The notes: generated by a model not told the origin, from the sequence alone. Positions 8,172-17,858 are shown, counted from the first letter of the stretch. The stretch: 64,000 bases of DNA from Cohaesibacter sp. ES.047 (GCF_900215505.1 NZ_LT907844.1:3488001-3552000); one strand, 5' to 3'. Translations and numbers: made by a program.

Positions 8172-8560
8172 ACAGGAAAACTAAGAGTCGCGGCTGATAC
8201 TTTAGTTTATCGCTTTGTCTGGGCGCATAGAGCATATGACATGCGCTGGGCAATATTGATTTAATAATCACCAATTAGGCTTTTCGATTGTTGCGCGACT
8301 GATGCGTGCACGGCGCAAACAGGGCGTCGTTTCAATCCGTACAGCGTCCGCAGACCCTCTGGCTCACACGATTGCCGTGTCGGGAGTGATACTCTCTTCA
8401 CCGGTTTGGTAAAATGCCTACTAGTAAGTCACTGGGCTGATTTACACGGGCTGGCATTCGTCCATATCCTCCTTGCTTGAGATGGGAGTACGCCTCGACG
8501 AGGCGGATGGTCTCTCAAAAGTCAAATCACGACGCGAGAATTCGCGATGTTAGGAGGAAA
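8172..8560. other. Gene-free spacer between nifM and the polyol dehydrogenase gene
   Basis: About 390 bases without a supportable gene. I see one short perfect hairpin with the arms CGCCTC and GAGGCG and a GAC loop (about 8491-8505), but no T-tract behind it. No sigma-54 motif with correct spacing was found. The AGGAGG ribosome binding site of the next gene is at 8552-8557. The promoter for that gene must be here but I cannot place it. Confidence 0.6.
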
Positions 8561-9607
8561 ATGATGGTACAGGCACTCGTCTTGGAAGAAAAAGGAAAAC
8601 TCTCTTTGCGGGATTTCCCTTTGCCGCTCGATCTTGGCCCGGATGACGTGCGGATTGACATTCGCACCGTCGGTGTCTGCGGATCTGACGTTCACTATTA
8701 CACCCACGGCAAGATCGGCCAGTTTGTTGTCAATGCGCCGATGGTTCTGGGGCATGAGGCTGCCGGTGTGGTCACCGAAGTTGGCGCCAATGTCAAACAT
8801 CTCAGCGTCGGGGATCGCGTTTGTATGGAGCCGGGTGTTCCTGATCCGACCTCTCGCGCATCGAAACTCGGCATCTACAATGTTGATCCGGCCGTCACCT
8901 TCTGGGCAACGCCGCCGATCCACGGCTGCCTGACCCCCGAAGTCGTTCATCCGGGCGCTTTCACCTACAAGCTGCCGGAAACGGTCTCCTATGCCCAAGG
9001 CGCCATGGTCGAGCCGTTCGCCATTGGCATGCAGGCAGCATTACGCGCCAAGATTCAGCCCGGCGATATCGGTCTGGTGATTGGTGCCGGCCCCATCGGC
9101 ATGATGACCGCACTGGCTGCTCTGGCCGGTGGCTGCGCAAAAGTCTATGTCGCAGACCTCGCTCAGCCAAAACTCGACATCATCGCCAAGTATGAAGGCA
9201 TCGAGACCATCAACATCACCAAACAGCCAGCTGCACAGGCCATTGCGGAAGCAACCGACAATTGGGGTGCGGATGTGGTGTTTGAATGCTCCGGTGCTGC
9301 TCCTGCCATTCTTGATGTGCCCGCATGCGCCCGTCCGGGCGGCGCCATTGTACTGGTCGGCATGCCCGTTGAACCGGTTCCGATGGATATTGTTGGTCTT
9401 CAGGCCAAGGAACTGCGCCTCGAAACGGTTTTCCGTTATGCCAACATCTATGACCGTGCCATTGCGCTGATCGGGGCTGGCAAAGTCGACCTCAATCCGC
9501 TCATCTCGGCCACCCTGCCATTTGCCGACAGCATTGCTGCCTTTGACCGTGCCGTTGAAGCCCGCGATACGGATGTCAAAATTCAGATCGAAGTGTCGTC
9601 TGACTAG
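8561..9607 (+). CDS. Xylitol/sorbitol-type polyol dehydrogenase (zinc-type MDR)
   Basis: A 348-residue medium-chain dehydrogenase. Catalytic zinc ligands are visible: C40 (GVCGSD), H65-E66 (GHEAAG) and a later Glu in VEPFAIG. The Rossmann motif is [12 protein letters not shown] at about 175-187. The family oxidises polyols at C2 with NAD+; xylitol to D-xylulose is the best guess because a xylulokinase-like sequence follows directly. The loop that normally carries four structural-zinc cysteines (after GDRVCMEPG) has none of that set, so the structural zinc is probably absent, as in some sorbitol dehydrogenases. The start at 8561 (or the adjacent ATG at 8564) follows AGGAGG. The substrate is inferred from context. 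Confidence 0.82.
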   Translation: MMVQALVLEEKGKLSLRDFPLPLDLGPDDVRIDIRTVGVCGSDVHYYTHGKIGQFVVNAPMVLGHEAAGVVTEVGANVKHLSVGDRVCMEPGVPDPTSRASKLGIYNVDPAVTFWATPPIHGCLTPEVVHPGAFTYKLPETVSYAQGAMVEPFAIGMQAALRAKIQPGDIGLVIGAGPIGMMTALAALAGGCAKVYVADLAQPKLDIIAKYEGIETINITKQPAAQAIAEATDNWGADVVFECSGAAPAILDVPACARPGGAIVLVGMPVEPVPMDIVGLQAKELRLETVFRYANIYDRAIALIGAGKVDLNPLISATLPFADSIAAFDRAVEARDTDVKIQIEVSSD

Positions 9608-9629
9608 GCGACAGGGTCAGGAGCGACAA

Positions 9630-10794
9630 GCGTATCCGGGACTGGATATTGGCACATCTGGTGTCAAGGCGATGCTGGTCGACGAGAGTTTCAATGCGGT
9701 GGCGATCACCACCGCATCTCTCACCGTCGAGCGGCCGCATCCGGGCTGGTCGGAGCAAGACCCCGACCAGCTGGATCAAGGCCTGCGAAAGCGCAATTGC
9801 CGAGCTTGCACGCACCAACAAGGATGCGCTGTCCAAGAATTATGTCCGATTGTGGCTGACTGGTGAGCATGTTGCCGAAATGTCGGATGCGGCTGGGACG
9901 CTCTGGCTCGATGTGGCTGAACGGCGTTGGTCACCTGAATTGCTCGAAGCAACCGGGCTTAACAGCAGTCACATGCCGGGCCTTGTTGAAGGGTCTGAGG
10001 GCTCCGGCATGTTGCGTGCCGAGTTGGGCGAAGCCAGGGGCGGAGACAATGCTGCAACCGCGTGTGGCATGGGGGTCATAACGCCCGGAACAGGGTTCCT
10101 CTCCCTTGGTCCATCGGGCCTTCTGTTCGCCGCAGCAGATCGCTTCGCGCCCAACACCGAGGACGCTGTTCATGCCTTCTGCCACGCAGTGCCGGAAACT
10201 GGGCACCAGATGGGAGTGATACTTTCTGCTACTGACAGCTTCACTTGGCTCAGCGAAATAACGGGTCAGGAGCCTGCCAAACTGGCCGGTTTGCTGCCGG
10301 AAAAAATCATCGATCCGACGAACCTGTCATTTCTGCCCTATCTCTCAGGTGAAAGAACACCTCATAACAAGCCGAATGCAACCGGAGCGTTTGTTGGATT
10401 GCAGCGCGTGACGCGCGTGCCAGACTTCGTTCAGGCGACCATGGAAGGGGTGGCAATGGCATTTGCCGATTGTGTTCGTGTGCTCAAGGCTGCCGGAACA
10501 GAAATCGAAGCGGCGTATGCCGTGGGTGGTGGTTCGCGTTCGGATCTGTGGCAGCAAATCATGGCTGCTGTCACCAGCTTGACACTGTTGAAACCGGAAG
10601 GCGGCGACTGCGGAGCGGCATTCGGAGCGGCAAGATTGGGGACTGCCTGTGCAACTGGTGACACTTCGGCAGCGATCTTTGCTTCACCGAAAGTCGATCT
10701 GGAATTCAAGCCCGACGCTGATTTGGCCGAAAAATACATGCCGAAATATCAAGCTTACAGAGACAGTTATCTGAATTTGCAAAAAGAACGGTGA
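9630..10794 (+). pseudogene. xylB: Xylulokinase pseudogene (lost start, frameshift, internal deletions)
   Basis: Sequence related to FGGY xylulokinase is spread over two frames. Residues GLDIGTSGVKAMLVDE through PGWSEQDPD read in one frame to about 9767. One extra base near 9768 then shifts the rest (SWIKACESAIAELA onward) to the next frame, open to 10794. Where a start codon is expected before Y-x-G-L-D-I-G there is GCG (9630), although a GGAG ribosome binding site is still present. Compared with my recollection of full-length XylB (about 480 residues), two in-frame segments are missing: roughly 70-80 residues before NYVRLWLTGEHV and about 15 before GGDNAATACG. A sequencing error could explain the frameshift but not all the lesions. 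Confidence 0.88.
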
Positions 10795-11567
10795 GCGAAC
10801 CGCCGTCGGGCTCTCAAATAGAGGAGCCAGCCAAATAGGCGTTCATCAGCCCGGCGAGAGCGAGAATTGCCGAGCGGAGTCGCAGCAGGATTGGGATCAG
10901 TATCCTTCAATCTTGGTTGATCCTATAGCGGGTGTCGCGACGCCCGGCAACATTGCGAACACATGCTCCGGTTACGGAAAAGAAGGGCAGGGACTGCCCT
11001 TCTTTTTTTTGCACAGATTTTTCCAGAAAAAAGCGCTTTCGTTCGAAATTTGTTTGAGCCAATTGTTCCCGGCCCAATACTTGTTGAGGACCGGATAAAT
11101 GACCGCAAACGCGATCAGCATCGCAGCGGCATGCAACTAGAAATACGCTTTTTTGCCGGTCGTTCATTTTGATTGATTTTCCGTGTCAATTTGTCGAAAC
11201 GGTCAAAAAAGTATCAAATGAAACTCCCTATAGATCAACTTTGCCCTTGGATTTTGATCGAGTTGTGCCGTGTCGCATTAAACCTAATCGTGCGATCTCG
11301 TAAGACTAAAGGCGCAGATGTGCCCAATCTCTGCGCTGCTGCATAAATTGGTTGCATGAAAACACGTGAAGTTAGAAATCGTTGCAGGGTCTTTTATAGA
11401 CTAGATTGTGCGAAATTTCACAAGTCGAGGTTAAAAACGTATTATATATTTCTCCGTAGTGATGTGGAGCGCTAAAAAGTTTTCCTAATATACTCCAATA
11501 CAACACAGCGGTAGGCTCAACCGAGATCTTGGGAGGGATCGAGCTTCGTGCTGATAGGAGGAGTGAA
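10795..11567. other. Long spacer before the AraC regulator; no gene supported
   Basis: About 770 bases. The first 180 look like eroded sequence: the minus strand has a 28-residue hydrophobic open stretch near 10830-10910 that ends in a stop, but it has no believable start or length. A strong terminator lies at 10978-11010. From about 11010 to 11520 the DNA is clearly AT-richer than its surroundings and holds no convincing gene on either strand; it presumably contains promoters for the AraC gene. Confidence 0.6.
10978..11010 (+). terminator. Strong intrinsic terminator
   Basis: A perfect 13-bp stem (arms 10978-10990 and 10994-11006, core AGAAGGGCAG / CTGCCCTTCT) with a 3-base GGA loop ends in an 8-base T-tract. 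The A-rich left flank mirrors the T-tract, so it could work in both directions. It lies about 185 bases after the xylulokinase remnant and probably marks the old end of that transcript. Confidence 0.9.
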
Positions 11568-12452
11568 GTGCAGCCTGATCTTGAATTGGTGCATATTCGT
11601 AAAGATGAGTCGTTCGCTGCATGGCAGCATGGCTATCCTTTCCGCACCGTGCGGTGGCATTACCATCCGGAGTATGAAATTCACCTCGTCGTTTCCACGA
11701 CCGGCAAATTTTACATCGGCGATCACATCGGGCATTTCGCACCTGGCCAGCTGGTCATGACTGGTCCCTATCTGCCTCAGAACTGGATCAGCAACATCCC
11801 GAAAGATAAGTTTGAGCGACGTCGCAGTCAGGTCATTCAGTTTCCTGAAAGCTTCATTGAAGCCACGCTGGAAGTCGTTCCGGAGATGGACGCTTTCCGT
11901 ACCCTTTTAAGCCGATCCCGCCGCGGTCTGCTGTTTGACAATGAGACCGGCAAGGCGCTCGAGCCGATTATGAGCGAGTTGATGGATGCCCGCGGCATCA
12001 AGCGCATTGCATTGTTTTGCGAGGTTGTTGATCGCCTTGTTCATGCGCCGGAGCCGCAAATTCTTGCGAGCCTGAATTTCCAGATCGAAATGGGCAGCGC
12101 AGAAGACACTGGCGTCAATCGCGCCATCCACTACTTGAGGGAGAACCTCACCAGTCCGATCACAGAGGCCGAGTTGGCCGAGCTGACGGGACAAAGCGCG
12201 AGCTCCTTTTCGCGCTCATTCAAGCGCCACACGGGTATGACCCTTGTGCGCTACAAGAACCAACTGCGGATTGACTTGGCCTGCCACATGCTGCTGACCG
12301 ACCCCGATACCCGCGTTGCTGATATTTGTTTTGAAGTTGGCTTTGCAAATCTGTCCAACTTCAATCGCCACTTCCTCAAGTTGAAGGGCATGTCGCCATC
12401 TGAATTTCGATCCACATTCGCAGCAAACAACGTGGCTTGCATGACCGGTTAG
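11568..12452 (+). CDS. AraC-family transcriptional regulator of the pentitol operon
   Basis: A 294-residue regulator. The N-terminal 120 residues form a cupin-like sensing domain (WHYHPEYEIHLVVSTTGKFYIGDHIGHFAPGQL). The C-terminal 100 residues hold two HTH motifs (ITEAELAELTGQSASSFSRSFKRHTG and VADICFEVGFANLSNFNRHFLKLKGMSPSEFR). The second contains the AraC signature. The GTG at 11568 was chosen because AGGAGG (11557-11562) sits 5 bases upstream; a TTG 13 codons earlier is less likely. It lies 100 bases before, and in the same orientation as, a pentose-type ABC importer and pentitol dehydrogenases, so it most likely activates that operon in response to a pentitol. Confidence 0.88.
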   Translation: MQPDLELVHIRKDESFAAWQHGYPFRTVRWHYHPEYEIHLVVSTTGKFYIGDHIGHFAPGQLVMTGPYLPQNWISNIPKDKFERRRSQVIQFPESFIEATLEVVPEMDAFRTLLSRSRRGLLFDNETGKALEPIMSELMDARGIKRIALFCEVVDRLVHAPEPQILASLNFQIEMGSAEDTGVNRAIHYLRENLTSPITEAELAELTGQSASSFSRSFKRHTGMTLVRYKNQLRIDLACHMLLTDPDTRVADICFEVGFANLSNFNRHFLKLKGMSPSEFRSTFAANNVACMTG

Positions 12453-12552
12453 TGTCCTGAAATCAAGTTATTAGAATTGCTCGTGTTGCAGATATGGAGG
12501 TCTGCGCAAACGGGTAGTATTGTCCAAAACCACCTTTAGGGAGGATCCTAAA

Positions 12553-13470
12553 ATGAAGTCTATTCTCAAATCCATCTCCATTGCCGCTCTTGGCGTAGCG
12601 CTCTCGGCCAGCGTATCTATGGCTGCCGATGGCAAGCTGAAAATCGGCATGACTTTCCAGGAAATGAACAACCCATACTTCGTTTCCATGCATGAAGCTC
12701 TTAAAGACGCAGCGAAAATGCTCGGCGCTGATCTGGTCATCACCGATGCTGGCCATGACGTTGCCAAACAGATCTCTGACGTGGAAGACATGCTGCAGCA
12801 GGACATCGACATTCTGCTCCTGAACCCGACCGATAGTGCTGGTATCGAGTCCGCGGTCACCATGGCCAAAGAAGCTGGCGTGATTGTTGTGGCAGTGGAT
12901 GCCAACGCGAACGGTCCGGTTGATACCTTCGTTGGTTCCAAAAACCGTGATGCAGGCTACATGTCTTGCAAATACATGGGGGAAGCCATCGGCGGTGACG
13001 GTGAAGTCGCAATCCTTGACGGTATCCCCGTGATCCCCATCCTGCAGCGCGTTGAAGGCTGTAAGGCTGCTCTCGAGGAATTCCCAGATATCAAACTCGT
13101 TGACACCCAGAATGGTCGTCAGGACCGCTCTGTTGCTCTGGGCGTTGTCGAAAACATGATCCAGTCTCATCCGAAACTCGAAGCCATCTTCTCCGTCAAC
13201 GACGGTGGCGCAATGGGCGCACTCGCTGCGATCCAGGGGTCAGGCAAAGACATCAAACTGACCTCGGTTGATGGTGCTCCTGAAGCAGTTGATGCAATTG
13301 CTAAAGGCACACCGTTCATCGAAACCACGGCTCAGTTCCCACGCGACCAGATCCGCGTTGGCCTCGGCATGGCACTGGCTCAGTACTGGGGTGCTCGTGT
13401 TGTTCCTTCTGAAGTTCCGATCGATGTACGTGTCATCGATGCGAAAAACGCCGAAGGCTTCAGCTGGTAA
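12553..13470 (+). CDS. Sugar/polyol ABC importer periplasmic binding protein (RbsB-like)
   Basis: A 305-residue protein with a signal peptide (MKSILKSISIAALGVALSAS, predicted cleavage after VSMAA, residue about 25) and a type I periplasmic binding fold (Peripla_BP_4). Typical strands are KIGMTFQEMNNPYF at the start, DILLLNPTDSAGIESAV and the hinge-proximal SVDGAPEAVDAIAKG. It delivers the substrate to the permease and ATPase just downstream. A ribosome binding site (GGGAGG) precedes the ATG. Neighbouring ribitol- and xylulose-type dehydrogenases suggest a pentitol ligand such as ribitol or xylitol; this is inference. Confidence 0.92.
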   Translation: MKSILKSISIAALGVALSASVSMAADGKLKIGMTFQEMNNPYFVSMHEALKDAAKMLGADLVITDAGHDVAKQISDVEDMLQQDIDILLLNPTDSAGIESAVTMAKEAGVIVVAVDANANGPVDTFVGSKNRDAGYMSCKYMGEAIGGDGEVAILDGIPVIPILQRVEGCKAALEEFPDIKLVDTQNGRQDRSVALGVVENMIQSHPKLEAIFSVNDGGAMGALAAIQGSGKDIKLTSVDGAPEAVDAIAKGTPFIETTAQFPRDQIRVGLGMALAQYWGARVVPSEVPIDVRVIDAKNAEGFSW

Positions 13471-13483
13471 GCTCTTCTCCCAA

Positions 13484-13514
13484 GGTCACTCCCGCTAAGT
13501 TCGCGGGGGTGGCC
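13484..13514 (+). other. Stem-loop between binding-protein and ATPase genes
   Basis: A 12-bp stem including two G:U pairs (arms 13484-13495, GGTCACTCCCGC, and 13503-13514, GCGGGGGTGGCC) with a 7-base loop and no T-tract longer than three. Such intercistronic hairpins commonly stabilise the upstream message, so that binding protein is made in excess over the membrane components. Confidence 0.7.
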
Positions 13515-13540
13515 ATTTCTCAAACTATGCGGATTGTCCC

Positions 13541-15043
13541 ATGCTGGAAATGAACGGGATCAAGAAACGCTTCGGCAACATCGAAGTCTTGCATGGAGTT
13601 GATCTAGAAGTGCGAGCCGGGGAAGTGCATGCGCTTCTCGGCGAAAATGGCGCCGGTAAATCGACGCTGATGAAAGTGCTCTGCGGCATCATCAAGGCAA
13701 GCGAAGGCACAATCAAGATCAACAATGAAGTGTGTGATTTCGCCGATTATGACGAAGCAATCGAGGCCGGTGTCGGCATCGTGTTTCAAGAATTCAGCCT
13801 TATTCCCTATCTCACGGCTGTCGAAAACATGTTTCTCGCAAGAGAAATCACCAATTCACTCGGACTTCTCAATCTTCGCGCAATGCGCAAGCGTGCCGAA
13901 GAAATCATGAAGCGGCTGGATGTGGATGTCCCGCTGAACGTGCCTGTCACACATCTTTCCGTCGCCGAACAGCAGTTTGTCGAGATCGCCAAGGCGCTCT
14001 CTCTTGATGCGCGTATCCTCGTCCTTGACGAACCGACAGCAACGCTGACGCCTTCCGAGGTGGAGCATTTGTACAAGGTGATCAGGGAACTGCGGCGCAA
14101 TGGCGTTGCCATCGTTTTCATCTCTCATCACCTTGAAGAGATTTTTGAGATTTGCGATCGCATCACCGTGTTGCGCGACGGCGAGTACATCAACACCTGC
14201 AACGTGTCCGATGTCGACAATGACCGTCTCGTCGAAATGATGGTGGGGCGTCGCATCGATCAGAATTTCCCGCCCAAACCGGACATCAATGCCGCAGCTC
14301 AACCTGTTCTGGAAATCTCGGAAATCCAGCTCGAAAAGAACGGCCCGGTCTCGTCGTTTGATTTGCGCAAGGGTGAGGTGCTCGGCTTTGCCGGTCTTGT
14401 TGGATCGGGACGCACGGAAACCGCGCTCGCTCTTTTGGGGGCGCATCCCTCGCAGGTCTGCAAGATCAAGCTCAACGGCAATGACATCCGCTTCAAGGAA
14501 CCGGCTGACGCACTCGCCAATGGCATTGGCCTCTTGCCTGAGAGTCGCAAGGAACAGGGGCTGATCACCAGTTTCTCGATCCTCCAGAATATCTCGATCA
14601 ACAACTACGGCAAATATCGCACATACCAGTTCTTTATCGATCTGAAAAAGGAACTTCTTTGCACCAAGGAAGCGATTGCGCAAGTCAAGGTCAAGTCTAA
14701 CAGTCCCTATGATCGTCTGGACACCTTGTCCGGTGGCAACCAGCAGAAGGTTGTTGTTGCCCGCTGGCTCAATCACACCATGAAAGTTCTCATTTTCGAC
14801 GAACCCACCCGCGGCATTGATGTTGGCGCCAAGGCTGAAATCTATCAGCTGATGCGCGATCTCACGGAACAAGGGTGTTCAATCATCATGATCTCCTCCG
14901 AATTGCCTGAGGTTTTGGGCATGTCAGACCGTGTTTGTGTCTTCCGCGATGGCGGCATTGTCGACACGGTTGAAGGTGAGGACATCAATTCAGAACACAT
15001 TATGACTCTCGCAACGACGGGGAGACAGAAAAATGTCGCATGA
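13541..15043 (+). CDS. Sugar ABC importer ATPase with two nucleotide-binding domains (RbsA-like)
   Basis: A 500-residue protein with two ABC cassettes. The first has a canonical Walker A (GENGAGKST, residues about 33-41), LSVAEQQ in place of the usual signature and a Walker B (ILVLDEPTA). The second has the degenerate P-loop usual for this family (GLVGSGRTE), an LSGGNQQKV signature and LIFDEPTRGID. This is the standard design of ribose/xylose/galactose-type ATPases. It powers import through the permease, whose start overlaps its end by 11 bases. Confidence 0.94.
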   Translation: MLEMNGIKKRFGNIEVLHGVDLEVRAGEVHALLGENGAGKSTLMKVLCGIIKASEGTIKINNEVCDFADYDEAIEAGVGIVFQEFSLIPYLTAVENMFLAREITNSLGLLNLRAMRKRAEEIMKRLDVDVPLNVPVTHLSVAEQQFVEIAKALSLDARILVLDEPTATLTPSEVEHLYKVIRELRRNGVAIVFISHHLEEIFEICDRITVLRDGEYINTCNVSDVDNDRLVEMMVGRRIDQNFPPKPDINAAAQPVLEISEIQLEKNGPVSSFDLRKGEVLGFAGLVGSGRTETALALLGAHPSQVCKIKLNGNDIRFKEPADALANGIGLLPESRKEQGLITSFSILQNISINNYGKYRTYQFFIDLKKELLCTKEAIAQVKVKSNSPYDRLDTLSGGNQQKVVVARWLNHTMKVLIFDEPTRGIDVGAKAEIYQLMRDLTEQGCSIIMISSELPEVLGMSDRVCVFRDGGIVDTVEGEDINSEHIMTLATTGRQKNVA

Positions 15044-16013
15044 CACAACGATCAATGAAACAACCAATAAAAAGAGCCGTTTTGAGTTTGCCGACTTTCT
15101 GCATTCGCCTCTCGTGCTGCCTCTCGCCGGCCTGATTGTCGTTTCGATCCTGATGAGTTTCGCAAGCGAAAACTTCTTCTCGGTCTCGAACATTTTCAAT
15201 GTGCTCAGGCAGGTATCAATCAACGGTATCCTCGCGGTTGGCATGACCTTCGTCATCCTGACCGGCGGCATTGACCTCTCTGTCGGGGCGGTCATGGCGC
15301 TTGCGGGCACCATTTGCGCCGGACTTGTCGTCAACATGGGCATGCCGGGCATTGTCGGTCTTGCTGGCGGTACGCTCGTCGGGGTCTGCTTTGGCCTCTT
15401 CAACGGTGCTCTCGTCGCCTGGGGCCGGATGCCCGCGATCATCGTGACACTTGCCACAATGGGTGTCGCACGCGGCCTTGGCCTGATCTACTCGGGTGGC
15501 TATCCCATCTCCGGGCTGCCATCCTGGATTTCCTGGTTCGGCATCGGACGGATTGCCAATGTTCCTGTGCCGGTCATCATCATGTTCATCATCTATGGCT
15601 TTGCATGGGTTCTGTTGCAGCGCACGCCGTTCGGTCGTCATGTCTACTCGATTGGGGGCAACGAAACCGCAGCGCGTCTGTCTGGTGTCAAAACCCAGTG
15701 GATCAAGCTGAGCATCTACACGATCTCCGGTTTGACCTCTTCGCTGGCAGCCATCGTTCTGACCGGCCGCCTTATGAGTGGGCAGCCGAACGCCGGTGTC
15801 GGCTTCGAGCTTGACGCCATCGCGGCGGTTGTTCTGGGCGGTACGGCCATCTCCGGCGGGCGTGGTCTCATTCTGGGAACGCTGATCGGTGCGGTCCTCT
15901 TGGGTATCCTGAACAATGGTCTCAACCTGATGGGCATCAACCCCTATCTGCAGGACGTGATCAAGGGCTTCATCATCCTTCTGGCCATCTACATTGGTCG
16001 CGAGTGGCGATAG
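15033..16013 (+). CDS. Sugar ABC importer permease (RbsC-like)
   Basis: A 326-residue hydrophobic protein of the BPD_transp_2 family with about 8-10 membrane segments. The conserved VGMTFVILTGGIDLSVGAVMAL and the cytoplasmic loop GGNETAARLSGV, which contacts the ATPase, are both present. The ATG at 15033 follows GGGGAGACAGAAA and overlaps the ATPase gene by 11 bases, so the two are coupled. It forms the importer with the preceding two genes. Confidence 0.94.
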   Translation: MSHDTTINETTNKKSRFEFADFLHSPLVLPLAGLIVVSILMSFASENFFSVSNIFNVLRQVSINGILAVGMTFVILTGGIDLSVGAVMALAGTICAGLVVNMGMPGIVGLAGGTLVGVCFGLFNGALVAWGRMPAIIVTLATMGVARGLGLIYSGGYPISGLPSWISWFGIGRIANVPVPVIIMFIIYGFAWVLLQRTPFGRHVYSIGGNETAARLSGVKTQWIKLSIYTISGLTSSLAAIVLTGRLMSGQPNAGVGFELDAIAAVVLGGTAISGGRGLILGTLIGAVLLGILNNGLNLMGINPYLQDVIKGFIILLAIYIGREWR

Positions 16014-16350
16014 CCGATACGAAAGGGTCTATCTGATGCAGCTTCACATGATCTTGTGCTTTCCCAGTGGCGCTTTTCCCTGACCCTTAGCTTTTAGTGC
16101 GCACTCAATAGGGCAGGGGGGCCAATCCCCTGCATGAGGCGGTCGCCTCGCTCTGAACTCTCAGTAAGTTGAAAGACGACCCCAAGAACAAAGCTTTGCC
16201 TTCGACGAACTCCATCGCCGAGGGACGGGGGGCTCTTATGCTCAATTCCGGCTTCCCACGGGCCGGACAGGGCGAGCAAACAGAGCCGCCGGGCCCCACA
16301 GAACCACTACAACTGCGCCGCATGCGGCCAGAGATAAAGTGAGGAATTCA
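16014..16350. other. Spacer between permease and SDR genes with two hairpins
   Basis: About 337 bases without a supportable gene. Two small perfect hairpins lie in tandem: GCAGGGG / CCCCTGC at 16113-16133, and GAGGCG / CGCCTC at 16136-16149. Neither has a T-tract. They may be processing or partial termination elements dividing the transporter genes from the dehydrogenase genes; a separate promoter here is possible but was not recognised. Confidence 0.55.
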
Positions 16351-17076
16351 ATGGATTTCAATGGAAAAACAGTTCTGATCACCGGTGCAGGCAAAGGCAT
16401 CGGTCGCGCGACGGCTCGGACGCTCGCGTCACGTGGCGCCAAGATCGTCGGCTTTAGCCGCTCGCTCGAGTCACTTGAGGGTCTGACCGAGGAAACAGGT
16501 GCCAAATGCATCACTGCAGACTTCTCCGACGCCGCTGAGGTGCGCCGCGCCATGAAAGAGGCAGGCACCGCTGACTATCTCGTCAACTGTGCCGGGACCA
16601 ATGTTCTTGAAACGGTGCTCGATCTGAGTGATCGCGGCCTCGATGCCGTGCTTCACATCAACCTGCGGGCCGCCATCATCTGCGCACAGGAATTCGCAAA
16701 AGCCCGTGTTGCCGCCGGTGGTGGAGGCGTGATCCTCAATATTACCAGCATCGCAGGTCATCGCGGTTTCGATGAGCATGTTGCCTATGCCGCCTCCAAA
16801 GCTGGTCTTGAAGGGGCAACCCGTGTTCTGGCCAAGGAATTGGGCCCGCATGGCATTCGTGCCGTGTGCCTCGCACCCACGATCACCATGACCGAACTGG
16901 CTGCTGTGGCCTGGAGTGACCCGGTGAAAAGCGAGCCCATGATGGTGCGCCACCCATCTGGCCGCTTTGCTGAGCCTGAAGACGTAGCCAAGGCCGTTGC
17001 CATGTTGCTCAGCGATGACGCGTGCATGGTGAACGGTTCGGTCCTCGCAGTGGACGGCGGCTTCCTTGCCGTCTGA
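16351..17076 (+). CDS. L-xylulose reductase-like short-chain dehydrogenase (DCXR type)
   Basis: A 241-residue classical SDR with cofactor motif TGAGKGIG (residues about 11-18), NCAG, catalytic Ser in NITSIAG and YAASK. The C-terminal half (APTITMTELAAVAWSDP...GRFAEPEDVAKAV) closely follows vertebrate dicarbonyl/L-xylulose reductase as I recall it, including the WSDP motif. The family interconverts L-xylulose and xylitol, usually with NADP(H). Its position next to a ribitol-dehydrogenase-like SDR and a pentulose kinase supports pentitol metabolism. The ATG at 16351 gives the expected N-terminus; GAGG lies about 6 bases upstream. Confidence 0.85.
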   Translation: MDFNGKTVLITGAGKGIGRATARTLASRGAKIVGFSRSLESLEGLTEETGAKCITADFSDAAEVRRAMKEAGTADYLVNCAGTNVLETVLDLSDRGLDAVLHINLRAAIICAQEFAKARVAAGGGGVILNITSIAGHRGFDEHVAYAASKAGLEGATRVLAKELGPHGIRAVCLAPTITMTELAAVAWSDPVKSEPMMVRHPSGRFAEPEDVAKAVAMLLSDDACMVNGSVLAVDGGFLAV

Positions 17077-17116
17077 CCCACGCACTGAAAGAAATTGATA
17101 TCAAAGGAGCAAGAAA

Positions 17117-17848
17117 ATGGCAGAATCTCTAGAAGGCAAAGTTGCCGTTATCACCGGAGCTGCATCCGGCATCGGCCTGGCAACCACCGAAGCCCTGATT
17201 GAGGCTGGCGCGACCGTTGTCATGGTCGATTATGACGAAAAAGCCGTCACAGAATGCGTCGCTCGTCTGGGCGACAAGGCTATCGCGCAGGTCACCAACC
17301 TGATCGATCCTGACAGCTGTGCAGCAATGGTCCCTGAGATCCTCAAGAAGGTGGATCACATCGACATTCTTTATTGCAACGCTGGCACTTACATCGGTGG
17401 TGACCTCACCGAGACCGATACTCAGACCATCGATCGCATGTTGAACCTCAACGTCAATGCCGTGCTGAAAAACGTCCGCGATGTTGTACCGCATATGACA
17501 GAACGCAAAACCGGTGATATCGTTGTTACCTGTTCGATCGCAGGTCACTTCCCGACCTATTGGGAGCCTGTCTATTCCGCTTCCAAGTGGGCCATTACCA
17601 GCTTTGTTCAGGGCATGCGTCGTCAGATGATCCCGCACGGCATTCGCGTCGCACAGGTTTCTCCGGGGCCGGTCATCTCTGCCCTTCTGGCCGATTGGCC
17701 TGAAGAAAACCTGCGCAAGGCAAAAGAATCCGGTAGCCTCATAGAGGCATCGGAAGTGGCCGATGCGGTTATGTACATATTGACCCGAAAACGCCAGGTC
17801 ACTATCCGTGACATGCTGGTCCTGCCGACCAATTTTGATCGGGTTTGA
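17117..17848 (+). CDS. rbtD: Ribitol 2-dehydrogenase-like short-chain dehydrogenase
   Basis: A 243-residue SDR with TGAASGIG near residue 14, NAGTYIGG, catalytic Ser in SIAGHFP and YSASKW. Many stretches match Klebsiella ribitol dehydrogenase as I recall it: AGTYIGG, the WEPVYSASKWAI block, SPGPVISALLADWP and the C-terminal TIRDMLVLPTN. The enzyme oxidises ribitol to D-ribulose with NAD+. A D-ribulokinase-like gene follows, completing entry into the pentose phosphate pathway as D-ribulose 5-phosphate. AAAGGAGCAAGAAA precedes the ATG. Ribitol is the likeliest substrate; another pentitol cannot be excluded. Confidence 0.88.
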   Translation: MAESLEGKVAVITGAASGIGLATTEALIEAGATVVMVDYDEKAVTECVARLGDKAIAQVTNLIDPDSCAAMVPEILKKVDHIDILYCNAGTYIGGDLTETDTQTIDRMLNLNVNAVLKNVRDVVPHMTERKTGDIVVTCSIAGHFPTYWEPVYSASKWAITSFVQGMRRQMIPHGIRVAQVSPGPVISALLADWPEENLRKAKESGSLIEASEVADAVMYILTRKRQVTIRDMLVLPTNFDRV

Positions 17849-17858
17849 TGAATTGACG

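Noticed and set aside
9649-10794. An intact 381-residue xylulokinase gene starting at 9649
   Set aside because: The first 40 or so codons in that frame are nonsense translations of the true N-terminal coding sequence, which reads in another frame; the product would lack the ATP-binding N-terminus.
10907-11172. Short open frames on both strands in the AraC upstream gap
   Set aside because: They cover the terminator hairpin and T-tract, have no family resemblance or ribosome binding site, and their composition is unlike neighbouring genes.
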